A DNA stretch of 64,000 nucleotides from Hyaloscypha bicolor E (Eukaryota; Ascomycota; Leotiomycetes; Helotiales; Hyaloscyphaceae): the NCBI RefSeq assembly GCF_002865645.1, contig NW_020194685.1, forward strand, positions 1,761,363 through 1,825,362, in the 5' to 3' direction. Below are positions 1 to 9,345 of this stretch, one piece after another. Every line of letters starts with the position of its first letter. Positions within the stretch are counted from its first letter, which is position 1. Made by a program: the position numbers and the translations under genes. The notes under the pieces are model-generated. The model worked only from the letters and a program-made list of their open reading frames with translations, did not search any database and was not told the DNA's origin.

Positions 1-59
1 TTACCCTGTGTTGCAATGTTTTGGAGGTTGACGACTTGATTTTTCAGCTTACGCGGGGT

Positions 60-249
60 AAGCACTCTATATATACATCTGGTATATAAACTACAGTGTA
101 CCAGCGTACACTCAGTTCCAACACCCTGCAGCCTAATTAGAAATCAAACCTCTTGACTTTTGATATCCCAAAACTTACAAGATTTCTCACCTTTCTCCCT
201 TAAAATTTGCTTGTTTCATTGCCACCTTGACCCCAACTCACACTTCGTC
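60..249 (+). promoter_or_regulatory. Probable promoter and 5' leader of the 250-1200 gene
   Basis: Two TATA-like stretches are visible, TATATATA at 68-75 and TATATAAA at 83-90. They lie about 160-180 bp upstream of the first ATG (250). The leader from about 140 to 249 is pyrimidine- and A-rich, as in many ascomycete promoters. The start site is inferred, not seen. Confidence 0.45.
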
Positions 250-1200
250 ATGGCTGAATCATTGGGTATTGCTGCAAGCGTCATTACTGTAGCAGGGCTT
301 GCCTACTCCAGCAGCAAACTGCTCTACCAGGTTATCAAAGACATCCAGGATGCCCCAAAAACCTTCCTCGACCTAAATACCGACATCGAAGTACTGTACA
401 AAACAATACATTCCTTGATGCAGGCGTTAGCTGAAGGGGAGAAAGGCGCGGCCTGGTCCGAAGCTCAAAAGTTGAACTTGAGTGAGATCGAGCCTTCTCT
501 GGGAGGGTGTCGTGATACCTGCGATGAGTTCAAAGCCAAACTCGATAAACTTATGTCCAATTCTAAGGATGGCCATACCAGCGTTCGAGATAGGCTCAAG
601 TTGCAGTTTCAGGACAAGGAGGTCGCAGCATTTCGAATGCGGCTAGCTAGCTATAAGTCAACACTTACCATCGCTTTGGAATTCTCCTCATTGTAAGCTG
701 CCTTTCACTTCATGTGTCATTTGCTAACTATAGCTTCTAGCAAAAGCACATCGCAAAACCTCGAGGCCACCAAAGCCCTTGAAGCAAAGATTGAGGCCGT
801 CGCGGCGCGTCTGACAGGCCAAATGCAAGGACTTCAAATTGGCCTACAAGCTTTCCACGATGCTAGTGCTCAAAGCCAAGAGCTCGTTACGACTACCCAG
901 CAGCAAGAACTAGCACAAGCCCAGGATTCCAAGCTCTTACTTGCTATTGAACAACAAAACATCGCTCTCGGACACTGTTATAGAGCTTGTATGGCAGCGT
1001 TGAAGGAAACAACTCAAGCTACAGGCCATACATACAAGTATTTAGAAGCTTCCAACGAGGCTAGAATGCTTGCGGGCGACTTGGGTAATGTGCCTGGAGG
1101 CTCTAAAAATACATACGAGGTTGTTCTTGCAAAGGATAAAGCAAATATAGTCGTGGGAAACATGGAATGGCAATATGCGAAAGATTTCTTTCAGAGATAA
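250..1200 (+). CDS. Stand-alone fungal STAND-type N-terminal domain protein (300 aa, one intron)
   Basis: Two exons, 250-692 and 741-1200, join across a 48-bp intron (693-740: GTAAGC donor, GCTAAC branch site, CTAG acceptor) to give 300 aa ending in TAA. The ATG at 250 is the first in frame and has a good context (cgtcATGG). Residues 1-60 (MAESLGIAASVITVAGLAYS and onward, with the conserved 'DAP' near residue 38) resemble the fungal N-terminal domain found on many STAND/NLR proteins (Helo-like_N/PigL_N type). The remainder is predicted helical and Gln/Ala-rich, with coiled-coil character at about residues 150-220. There is no NACHT, ankyrin or WD domain, so it is a free-standing version of the N-terminal module seen on the NLR at 5284-9345. 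By analogy with fungal NLR-linked effectors it could be an incompatibility or death effector or an adaptor, but this is inference. Splicing keeps frame and the C-terminus is plausible, so the gene looks intact. Confidence 0.8.
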
Positions 1201-1529
1201 TTGTTACACCTTTATGCTGTACCAAGGACTGCTATGGCGCCATGGATGAGGAAGGCTAGTGTTGTCTGTCTTATCGTCTTATTCAGGAATTTCATTAGAA
1301 ATTAATGCCCTTTTAAGGACACGGTTTTGCGTCTTATTCTATTCTCTTGGTAATTGTCAGTTGGAAGGTCGCGTGTTCTGCTATAACGAATCTATTACTG
1401 CAATTAAACTTGTTTTTCCCTATTTGGGTAAGATCTATAGGCTTTTTCCTTATATAAATTCACTACTTTGCTCTGTATTGTACACTCCTTAAACAATCTC
1501 TCCTATATAATCCCGCTTCCTACCTCTAA
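1201..1529. other. Intergenic spacer, AT-richer
   Basis: No reading frame with recognisable protein similarity on either strand. It separates the intact gene from the dynamin relic. The GTPase domain expected upstream of that relic is absent here. Confidence 0.6.
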
Positions 1530-2341
1530 ATCCGCATCTTCCCGAAGGTTCAAGCTCAAATCATCCAACAGCTTTCGAGCTGCCGCAAACGCCTTGAGAG
1601 CCTTGGCGTTGACCGAGAATCGGCGGACCAGCAGCGCCGGTTCTTGCTCGAAATGTCGAGAGAATTCCAAGACATTACTAACTCCGCCTTGGATGCGTAC
1701 TACTCTCGTAACAAGGTATTCAGAAGCATTCCTGAGCTTAGACTTGCCACTTTAGCTGTCGACCGCATGGAAAAGTTCTCAGAAGAGATGGAGAGTTTTG
1801 GGCACACAGTCTGCTTTGATTCGCAAGATGATGAGGAAACGGTTCGGAAGTGCAGTGCCCCCAGTACGCCCTCAAGTCGAGCGATTCGGCCAGCCTCTAA
1901 CGACTAATCACGACTATGAGAACTTGCAGAAGTGTAAGACACGCCGTCTGGAGAAGCTGCTAGAGAAGCACGCAGAGAAGCATTACAACGCCCAAGGCTG
2001 GGTCCAACCGCAAGGTCGTGAAATTCGAGCGGATTCGGCAGTTGATGACTATCGATAATGCTGAATCTACCATCCAGGAGATCCATGATAGACTGGAATC
2101 ATACTACACAGTTGCGAGAAAGCGCTTTGTAGACACTGTGTGTATGCAGGGCAGCGATTTCCACCTCTTGACTGGAGCGATCTCACCGCTACGTATCTTC
2201 GGGACGGCGTTCGTTAGCGAGCTGTCTGCGGCGCAGTTAGATATAATCGCTGGAGAAGACAATTCAACGAAACAGCTTCGGAAGAACTTGAGAAACGAGA
2301 TAGCTGCTCTTGAAGAGGGTAAGAAGTTGCTCAGGGTCTAG
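1530..2341 (+). pseudogene. Dynamin-like GTPase relic (stalk fragment plus GED)
   Basis: Three consecutive blocks in three frames read as a fungal dynamin/Mx-like C-terminus. Block 1 (about 1548-1840) has stalk-like sequence containing 'ESADQQRRFLLEMSREFQDI' and 'LRLATLAVD'. Block 2 (about 1855-2000) has 'GQPLTTNHDYENLQKCKTRR'. Block 3 (about 2003-2341) is a GTPase effector domain with 'ESYYTVARKRFVDTVCMQ' and 'AGEDNSTKQLRKNL', ending in TAG. In intact relatives, blocks 1 and 2 are separated by well over 100 residues that are missing here. The frame changes near 1840-1870 and again near 2000. No GTPase domain (P-loop, Walker B) lies upstream. It is therefore a 5'-truncated, internally deleted, frameshifted remnant. 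Family assignment is firm for the GED and fair for the rest. Confidence 0.8.
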
Positions 2342-2600
2342 GATAGTAAGAGTCCTCGTTTTGGGGACTGTGGGATGCCTTTATACTGGATAGTTTTCTC
2401 TTTGGTGATTGCAGCGCTGTCTAACTTTTGATATGAAAGAATAGCAATGTTGTTGCGGTTCGAATCTGAGGGCTATTACATCAAGACATAGTGACCAAAC
2501 AGTGTAATTTGCGCGCGTTTACATAGTGGTCCTCTCTGTTCGTATCATCCCTCCTATACCAACACCATACCCATTCCCTCCTCAGGTTCTTCCTCATAGA

Positions 2601-3200
2601 TTATCTCCCAACCAGTAACACCTCCCCACTAATAGGATCCTTGAAACTAATACCGTATTCGTTCCTACATGATAGGCTAAGATGTGAGGCAATAGGTGTT
2701 CGTGTCCGAGTCTCGTCGCGAAGAAATCTTTTAAAGGTGGAGAGGAGTTGGCTATAATAAACCTTCTTCATATTTCTAGCTACTCGAGACTCTATATCAG
2801 TTACGCCGTACATATCCGCCAATCTAACAATGGTTTCCTCTGGTATTGACTCGCCGGAGACGACTGGGCTGAGGCGTAGCCACTACGACAGCATTTGAAA
2901 GCTTCGAGTTGAAACAACACCATCTATCTCTTCTAAAGTTGTTGACTGGTCTTCGCCCTCCTTAAAGTTTTCTTCGAACGCAGCTGCGAAATATGGGGAT
3001 TACTTGCAGAGGAGGGCTTTCGGGAGAGTATATTCGTGGCTTGCAGAACCGATGCGAATCGTGACTTGGGGGCCAGAATAGAGTGGGAGGAGGCTGTTAT
3101 ATTAGCATAGAACGATAACGATACTTCTAATTACTTACGACGATGCAAAGTCTTCAAAAGGTGCATCAAGAAGTCTCTTCTGGGGATTTGTGCTCGACAT
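2601..3200 (-). pseudogene. BTB/POZ domain protein with two in-frame stops
   Basis: Reading leftward from ATG at 3200-3198, exon 1 (3200-3139) and exon 2 (3093-2601) join across a 45-bp intron (3138-3094: GTAAGT donor, GCTAAT branch, ACAG acceptor). One frame then runs to TAA at 2603-2601, 184 sense-plus-stop positions in all. Landmarks match fungal BTB/POZ proteins: 'SGPQVTIRIGSASHEYTLPK', 'SPYFAAAFEENFKEGEDQST', 'VVSTRSFQML' and 'RLADMYGVTDIESRV'. The frame is broken by TAA at 3002-3000, just before 'SPYF', and by TAG at 2885-2883, after 'QMLS'. Many relatives have 'QML-Q-WLYLG' at the second site, so CAG to TAG is likely, a RIP-type change. BTB proteins of this class mediate dimerisation or act as cullin-3 adaptors. 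This copy could make at most a short peptide unless the stops are sequencing errors. Confidence 0.82.
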
Positions 3201-3470
3201 ATCGGTGCTTTGATGTTTGTCGAGATGTTACAGGCCTCTTCCGAGCTTAAGGCATAAACCTAACTCGTAAGGCGCCAGGCCACAACTCCTCGGTGCCTGG
3301 CGAAGGTAATATCATTTACCTGGCCGAACTATTTTAAGTGCCGATAACGCTGGCGAGCCTGTGCGCTGACGTGATTCCCATTTTGAACCCTCTTCAACAC
3401 GGCAGCAGCGTCCTGCGTTAGCGTCCTGCGTTAGCGTCCCCTCTCTCTAAGAGATTTGATGCATAAACAT
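3201..3470. other. Spacer with small inverted and tandem repeats
   Basis: No gene seen. It contains the inverted repeat CGCCAGGC (3273-3280)/GCCTGGCG (3295-3302), and a 13-bp unit GCGTCCTGCGTTA repeated at 3408-3420 and 3421-3433 with a partial third copy to 3439. Confidence 0.6.
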
Positions 3471-3623
3471 CTACGGTGTCGGATTGTTGATAATAGCTGG
3501 AACCCGGTTGGTTGGTTCGTCTGTGATATATCCTTCACCTTCAAAATCTCTCTTCAACTGTTCAATAACCTTTCCGTCGACTTGACAGCACGGGTATAGG
3601 AAGTCTAAATGTGCAATCGATAT
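3471..3623 (-). pseudogene. Exon-like coding fragment, unknown family
   Basis: One open minus-strand frame of 50 codons ends in TAG at 3473-3471 and reads like real protein, for example 'DGKVIEQLKRDFEGEGYI' followed by 'TDEPTNRVPAIINNP'. Codon use resembles the neighbouring genes. It has no ATG. A possible intron acceptor (ATTTAG) lies at its 5' edge near 3606, and a GTATAA donor lies about 40 bp further upstream. The upstream sequence runs into the 18-bp minisatellite, and I could not extend the exon with confidence. It may be the last exon of a gene truncated by the repeat. I do not recognise the family. Confidence 0.35.
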
Positions 3624-3712
3624 TTAAGCTGTGCCTTTATACCTGGCAAGCTTATCCCTTGAACTTCTTTGTTTAAAACTATCTATGTTGAAGGATTCGC
3701 CCTGCCCGACGT

Positions 3713-3878
3713 GGTGACAAACTGAATAGCGTGTACAAACTGAATAGCGTGTACAAACTGAATAGCGTGTACAAACCAAACGGTGTGTAAAAACCAAACG
3801 GTGTGTAAAAACCAAACGGTGTGTAAAAACCAAATGGTGTGTACAAACTGAGTGGTGCGTGAAAACCAGGTGGTGTAC
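3713..3878. repeat. 18-bp minisatellite, about nine units
   Basis: Tandem 18-bp units come in two main variants: GTGTACAAACTGAATAGC (3731-3766 region) and GTGTAAAAACCAAACGGT (about 3767-3838). Diverged units follow to 3878. Because the unit is divisible by three, all three minus-strand frames stay open through the array. That explains the overlapping ORFs there, so an open frame is not evidence for coding. Confidence 0.85.
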
Positions 3879-4341
3879 AAGATGATCCATTAGACGACCC
3901 CACCACCAAGATGACTCCGGTGGTCGCCCTGACGCTGATATCCTAATGGAGAATCATCCAACCAGGCCGTCATTTGGTGATGGCCCTAGGTCATCCGCTA
4001 CCCTTGATAGAGTGACCATCCGGTGATCGAAGATCCACTTGGGGTGGGGATCATCTGGGTCGGTCGTCATGATCCGCTCGCTTGCTGGATGGTCTTGGAT
4101 AAACCCCCCTAACTTACTTTTTGGATGGTCGCCCTCAAAATATATACCATCACAATCAATAGTTAATGGATGCTTGGACTGGTCGAGACAATTCAATTCT
4201 AAGTAGTGGGCGTTTTACCCCCCAAAATAAGGCCGTTCGATTCATTTGATGCGAGAAGGGGGCCAGAATTGGACGCCCTCCAACGTTCCCTTGGGCTGAA
4301 TCCCTTGGTCTCACTAACTTCACCTCAAATCCCTTGTCACT
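3879..4341. other. Intergenic region, no gene recognised
   Basis: Normal base composition with several scattered GGATGGTC/GATCATCC-like words on both strands. No reading frame has recognisable similarity. The right part is presumably upstream regulatory DNA of the MADS-like gene. Confidence 0.4.
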
Positions 4342-4398
4342 AATTTTGCGGATATAAAGCTTCTTTATCGCAAATTGTTTATATTCCTTCAATCAACT
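4342..4398 (+). promoter_or_regulatory. Core promoter region of the MADS-like gene
   Basis: TATAAA at 4353-4358 lies 41-46 bp upstream of the ATG at 4399. It is embedded in an imperfect palindrome (4342-4375; arms resemble AATTTGCGATAAAG and its complement). Confidence 0.4.
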
Positions 4399-4813
4399 AT
4401 GGTTACTCCAGCACGAAATCGTACTTCATCACGAACAGGCGAGAACTGCCGAAGAAGAAAGCGCACACTGTCTTTAAAAAAGTACATGAATTTGGAAAAT
4501 TACATCACGCAAAGATTGGACTTTTTATTTACCAGTCTGGTCGTTACTTCACATACAGATCTAGCAAAAAATTAGCATGGCCTTCTTGGGAAGAGATTGT
4601 AAGTTTTAATAATTGGTTTATATACAAATACTAATACAAAAACAGCAACAATCATATCCACTTTCAAAAGATCTCTTGCCAGAGGATTTCGAAGCTAGCA
4701 AGCAGGATTCCATCAAGCAGGATTCCATCAAGCAGGATTCCATCAAGCAGGATTCCATCAAGCAAGATTCCGCCAAGAAAGATTCTCAGACGGGCAGTGA
4801 AGCTTATTATTAA
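4399..4813 (+). pseudogene. MADS-box (SRF-type)-like small protein, frameshifted
   Basis: ATG at 4399 opens a frame with 'RTGENCRRRKRTL', then the matching frame switches at about 4470-4473. From 4473 it reads 'FKKVHEFGKLHHAKIGLFIY', then 'GRYFTYRSSKK' and 'WPSWEEI'. This is the layout of short fungal MADS-like proteins (basic start, 'LFKKA-EL', 'GRYYTY', 'WP...EEI'). A 47-bp intron (4599-4645: GTAAGT donor, TACTAAT branch, ACAG acceptor) joins in phase to 'QQSYPLSKDLLPEDFE', a Lys-Gln-Asp-Ser repeat tail and TAA at 4811-4813. The net shift (two extra bases or one missing) lies in ACACTGTCTTTAAAAAAG. Without it the protein would be about 137 aa. The family is inferred from the motif pattern. 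The lesion could be real or an assembly error next to the A-run. Confidence 0.62.
4700..4789 (+). repeat. 15-bp coding minisatellite (IKQDS units)
   Basis: Six tandem 15-bp units based on AAGCAGGATTCCATC: four identical (4700-4759) and two diverged (4760-4789). They lie in the last exon of the MADS-like gene and encode repeated Lys-Gln-Asp-Ser-Ile. The unit keeps frame, so copy number could vary without breaking the protein. Confidence 0.9.
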
Positions 4814-5046
4814 GCTCGGGCCAGAAGCTTGGGATTGCCGCCACAGGCCAAGTGATATGATATTACGTGGGGTGTCTCGGTGAATAGCATATGATTAGCA
4901 AGCACGAGGTTTCGCAGAAAATAAAGCTTAAGAGAAGGATAACATTTAATATCATGAAATGGATGAATGAATTTATTATTTACTCATCACGACGCATAGC
5001 TCTTGTTACAAATCATAGTACTTCAGTTTCCAGTGCTAAAACTCAG
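4814..5046. other. Spacer, nothing recognised
   Basis: AT-rich intergenic sequence between the MADS-like gene and the palindromic repeat cluster. No coding similarity seen. Confidence 0.4.
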
Positions 5047-5275
5047 CGTGCTCCAAGTTGTAATACACCGAAGCTGCGTACTTCAGACCGGAGTACTCCA
5101 AGTTGTAGTACTACAGCTCAGAGTACTCCGGTCTGAAGTACGAACATAAGGCATACGTCACTCTGCAATACTCCACATTGTAGTATTTCAAACGGGTGTA
5201 CTCTGAATTGTAGTATTACAACTTGGAGTACTCCAGTCTGAAGTGCGAACATACCGCATACGTCACCTTGCAGTA
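5047..5275. repeat. Cluster of 19-bp quasi-palindromes, a 22-bp inverted repeat and a ~50-bp direct repeat
   Basis: Variants of the 19-bp quasi-palindrome GTACTCCAAGTTGTAGTAC occur at 5048-5066, 5093-5111, 5168-5186, 5198-5216 and, reversed, 5213-5231. A perfect 22-bp inverted repeat (5077-5098 and 5121-5142, 22-nt loop) could fold into a strong hairpin. A direct repeat pairs 5121-5168 with 5226-5275 (both begin GAGTACTCC and contain GCATACGTCAC). The cluster ends 9 bp from the stop codon of the NLR gene, so it lies in that gene's 3' UTR or terminator region. Confidence 0.85.
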
Positions 5276-5283
5276 CAAGTCGC

Positions 5284-8200
5284 TTACAATATCGGCTTCC
5301 CCTCCACACTCGCTAGAAGATTCTGAGCCCCACCTGCCAGACGGGGCTTCCGTAAAATATCTGCCGTCCTTGACCAGCGGTTGGGGTCAAATAGGTGTGG
5401 ATGGCGCTTTCGCTCTGCTTCTTCCATGGCGTACTGTAGGGCTGTCTTGCCAGAGAAGTCTGTCATGTTCTGATGGATATCTAAATTTCCAAGGAGAAAT
5501 ATCAGGGCTTCCTCTGTAAGAGAGCCTCTAAGCGCAATTGTATGCAGCAGGTTCATTCCCTTGGAGTTTGTCTTGTCCATATCCACGTTGTAGTCCTTGA
5601 AAAGCTGTAGGACTTCAACTTCCACTTTCCCATACGTCGCGTATAATTCGGCCAGAGTCTTCCCTGCTTTGTTGACAGACTTTGCATGAGTTCCATGAAT
5701 AAGCAGTAGCTGGCAGATTACTGGGTCAGTGAAAAAGCGGAACTGACTTAGATAGTGCGCTAATGGCGAATTCCCATAGTCATCCGTGTTGTTGGCACTG
5801 GCTCCTAGATATAACAGCGTTCGTATCATATCGAACTCAACAGAGCAGGATTCTTCTACTGAGTGATGCAACGCAGTTCTTCCAACACTATCTTTGATGT
5901 TCAAGAAATTGGGAACAACTCCTTGGTACGCTCCAAGGATAGATACGACAGTCCGTGCGTTGCGGCTTTTGGCAGCATAGTGAATTGCAGTTTTGCCCTC
6001 GTTGTCGGCCATTTCTATGACAGCTCCTTCGTTGAGGAGGATCTCTACTGATTCAAGATGTCCTGCTAAGCTCGCCAGGTGTAACGCCGTCTGTCCCTTT
6101 AAATTACGAGCAGAGATTTTAGCCCCTTTCTGAATCAAGCTTCGAACGATGTGTGGAGAGTCCAGCTCTTTATAGTTTACTCTGTGTAATAACGATAAAC
6201 CTTGAGCATCCTGCAATGTGACGTTGGTTCTATCATCTCTGAGAAGCGCCTCGACCACAGCTCTTCGCGTTTTAGTAATTTGAGTGGCTACTTCCTCTTG
6301 TACGTCCTCGTCATAGAGCTCCACAACATCCCACAAATCTTCCAGTCTCCAACGAGCCTCATTCCATGCATCTTCATACTTCGACCCCTGGATGCTCTTG
6401 GAGAGCGCAAGATGTAGTGGTGTTTCTCGATAGTGTGAGAGTGCATTAGGATCGGCACCTTGACTGAGAAAGAATTCCGTCATCTCTGCATCGCCGACTA
6501 ACGCTGCAAAATGGAGCGGAGTCAAACCTCTGAGATCGCTTGTGTAAAGCTCTTGAGCTATATCTGCATGGCTCAGTTCGTACACAGTAGATCCATGCCG
6601 GCGCCTTGGCGTCCAGCTCCTCCTCTGAACTCCGAAGTCAATAGCCACCCCGTTTTGAAGAAGTACGCTCGCAATGTCTCTGCGATTGTACTGTACTGTA
6701 CAATGCAATGGTGTCATGTTGTTGACATCAATCATATCGACAGGTGAGCCATGCGCTAATAGCAGTTCCACTATTTCCGTGCCGAAGTATTCACTCTCGA
6801 CTGACAAATGCGAGGCACTTTTTCTCTCTCCGTCAAACGCGGTCAGCTCGGCACCAGCGCGTAGCAAAAATTCAACCGCCGCCCTATGACCTTTGCTAAC
6901 TGCAGCAAGCAAAGGTGTCTGTCCTTGCAAGTCTCGAGCCTCCACGTTTGCTTGGCGTTGAATAAGTAGGTCCATGGACACGATTTGCCCGATCGATGCA
7001 GCATGGTGTAATGCTGTTCGTTTCAACGTATCAAACTTATCAATGCTCGCCTCCTTTGGTAGCAACACCTCTACCAGTTCGTCATTCCCATTGTCTATAG
7101 CCCACATCAACGGTGTTTGGCCGTCAGAATCTGTGGCTTCTAGGTCATGTCCCCTCTTCAGAAGTTCGATTGCTGCACTTCGCAGGCCAAAGTACGCTGT
7201 AAGATGCAATCCTTTTACTCCCTCAGGAGCCATGGTGTTTTGCATTGCTTGACTCGCGCCTGCGACCTTGACTTCGCTTTCGAGAAACTGTAGCACTAGT
7301 CTGTCCATTTGAGTCGTTGCAAGCCCCTTGCGAGCGTGGTGTCCCCAATTTCTGGCGGCGTACTCGAAGAATTGATTTGATCGTAATGGCTTCTCAAGCT
7401 CATTATCCTTTGGACAGGCTTCGCCTTCGAAGACACTAATTGAGAGGTACGTGACGCAGATTGTCGCAATCTCCGCGTCTGCACTGGGAAACCAATGGCT
7501 TTGCGTACGATCGAAGTATTCCTGTGTTGTGTAGTGGACTAAGCGGATGATATTGCTCTCTTCATCCACTGTGACTAATCCGGCGCACACCGAGACAATG
7601 TCTTCGATATCTGGGAGGTTGTCTTCGTCTAGTTCGAGCTCATCGATTTCTACAGCAATTGCATGCCGAAGTTCTAACGTCGTCAATGGTCTTGTCGCGC
7701 AAGTGATCCATGAGAGAACCTTCTTGGCAAGTAGTCGAAAGCCTTCTCTCTGCCCATTGATTCTATCCATTGCTCTATCGTATACCTTCGATAATACTTT
7801 GAGCTTCTTATTCTCACTAGAATCCTGAGCTTGGATTTGGAATTGATGTAATGCTACTCTTATAGCCTTTGGTGAAGTTAAATCCTCAAGTTCGCGGAAA
7901 TAAAGCTCTGCTAAGAGAAACCTAAGCAATTGTGAATATAAAAACATTGCTGATGGAAGTTAATAAGATACATACATTCCCTCAACGGTCCTTGAAATCT
8001 CATCCTTGATTTCTTCTTGCAGTTTTGGTCTGCTCGAGACGAACTTACGGAGCTGCGACATATGGCCATCTAGATATCTCTGTACGTCTCCATCGCTGGC
8101 AAGAATTTCGCGTGAGAGATATCCCTTGAACTCTTTCTCGATCTCCAGATTCGGTCGGGAGGTTGCGAAGAGCTTCGCTCCAGTCTTGTCTTGAAGATCA

Positions 8201-9345
8201 AAGATTTCTGATAGGAGTCTCGATCGACATCCATCCGACACTTGGCATTCATCTATCGCATCGAGGACAATAAAGACTCTCGAAAATGTAGCAACCACGG
8301 ATCTCAAAGTTGTCGAGATCTCGTCGAGTGATGGATGCGTACGCTTCTCCTTGTACTTACTGTAAAGAGATAACACACTCTCTGGTAGAGAAGACTGGCC
8401 TTCAGCAAGCTGTTTAAGTAGACTTTCGAGGAGGTCTTTAGCCTTCTGCTCGCCCTGGCGCCGAAAGTTACAGAAGATATATGCAATGCCAATGGTTGCG
8501 TTGTCGGTAAACCGTGTAGCCAGGTCATTAACCACAATGGCTGTAAGAATTGTCTTTCCCGCGCCAGGAATGCCTGGACAAAATAGCGTTCGTTTATCGG
8601 TGTGCATCCACTCTTGGAATTCTACACAGTCCAGAAGCCATTGGCCAGTTCCTTCCTGTCGGCGGCTAATGAAGTCGCTCTGCTGAGGTGTATAGTCGGT
8701 TGGGGTGAGCCAGTCTAGGATAGCCTGACGATTTTGCTCTCGCTCTTGATTCTCTTGACGCTTATTAGATTGATCTACGCCGTCTCGAATAGCCAAAGTG
8801 ATTTTCGTGTCAGCTTGACGCCATTCCTGCTGTTCTTTTCTTCCTTCTCTGACCTCTTTATAGATGGTTGCCCCTAAAACGGCCGCATCGATTGAGAGCA
8901 TACTGTTGAGCGATTGGCACTGCCGCGAAAGGTTTTGGACTGATTCTCGAGTGTCCTTAGCTAGGAAAGCCCCTTTGAATCTCTCCCAGCTTAGCCGTTG
9001 TCCTTGGCCTCTCTTTCTTAGCTCCTCTAACAGAGACTCCAGCTCTTTCTGACATATTTCGAGCATGTCTTTCGTACCATTGGTAGAGGGAGCATTAGGT
9101 CCAAGTTGCGAGAGGAGTACTGAGGGTCGGTTTTGAAAAGCTTCCGCGAAGTCTGTATTGAGAAGGATGTTGACATTAGTTTCGGACAATACAGTTTTCA
9201 GTGTTCGAAGCTCAGCCATAAACGCTTTAACTGCTTCTGGTGCATCCTTCCAATCCATCCCAAACTGGACCACTACCTGTGTGATCTGGATAGCTAGACC
9301 GATAACGCCGACGATCCCAGCTCCAGTGCCGAAAGGGTCGGCCAT
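5284..9345 (-). CDS. NACHT-ankyrin NLR (STAND) protein, 1335 aa, one intron
   Basis: Exon 1 (9345-7976) and exon 2 (7921-5284) join across a 54-bp intron (7975-7922: GTATGT donor, CTTAG acceptor) to restore the usual 'EGMFLLAELYF' motif, giving 1335 aa. The start is ATG at 9345-9343 in a strong context (GCCATGG). Residues 1-120 form a fungal STAND N-terminal domain (MADPFGTGAGIVGVIGLAIQ and onward, 'DAPEAV' near 35-39). A NACHT NTPase follows: P-loop GIPGAGKT at 258-265, Walker B VFIVLDAIDE at 357-366, and TSRPN at 395-399. A winged-helix region covers about 519-600 ('TRPLTTLELRHAI', 'RLVHYTTQEYFDR'). At least a dozen ankyrin repeats run from about residue 692 almost to the C-terminus. All NACHT landmarks are intact, so it looks functional. 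Known relatives act as intracellular receptors in heterokaryon incompatibility and non-self recognition. The ligand, and whether the N-terminus triggers cell death, are unknown. Confidence 0.93.

Noticed and set aside
1468..1755. A 95-codon plus-strand frame with Ser/Arg-rich translation
   Set aside because: It is the wrong frame over the dynamin stalk fragment; the adjacent frame carries the conserved residues.
3624..3909. Overlapping open frames on the minus strand rich in His/Phe/Tyr repeats
   Set aside because: All three frames are open only because of the 18-bp minisatellite (unit divisible by three). There is no start context, no intron logic and no family similarity.
4675..4800. Regular short repeats that could suggest a CRISPR-like array
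   Set aside because: Units are directly tandem with no spacers, lie in a coding frame, and the genome is fungal.
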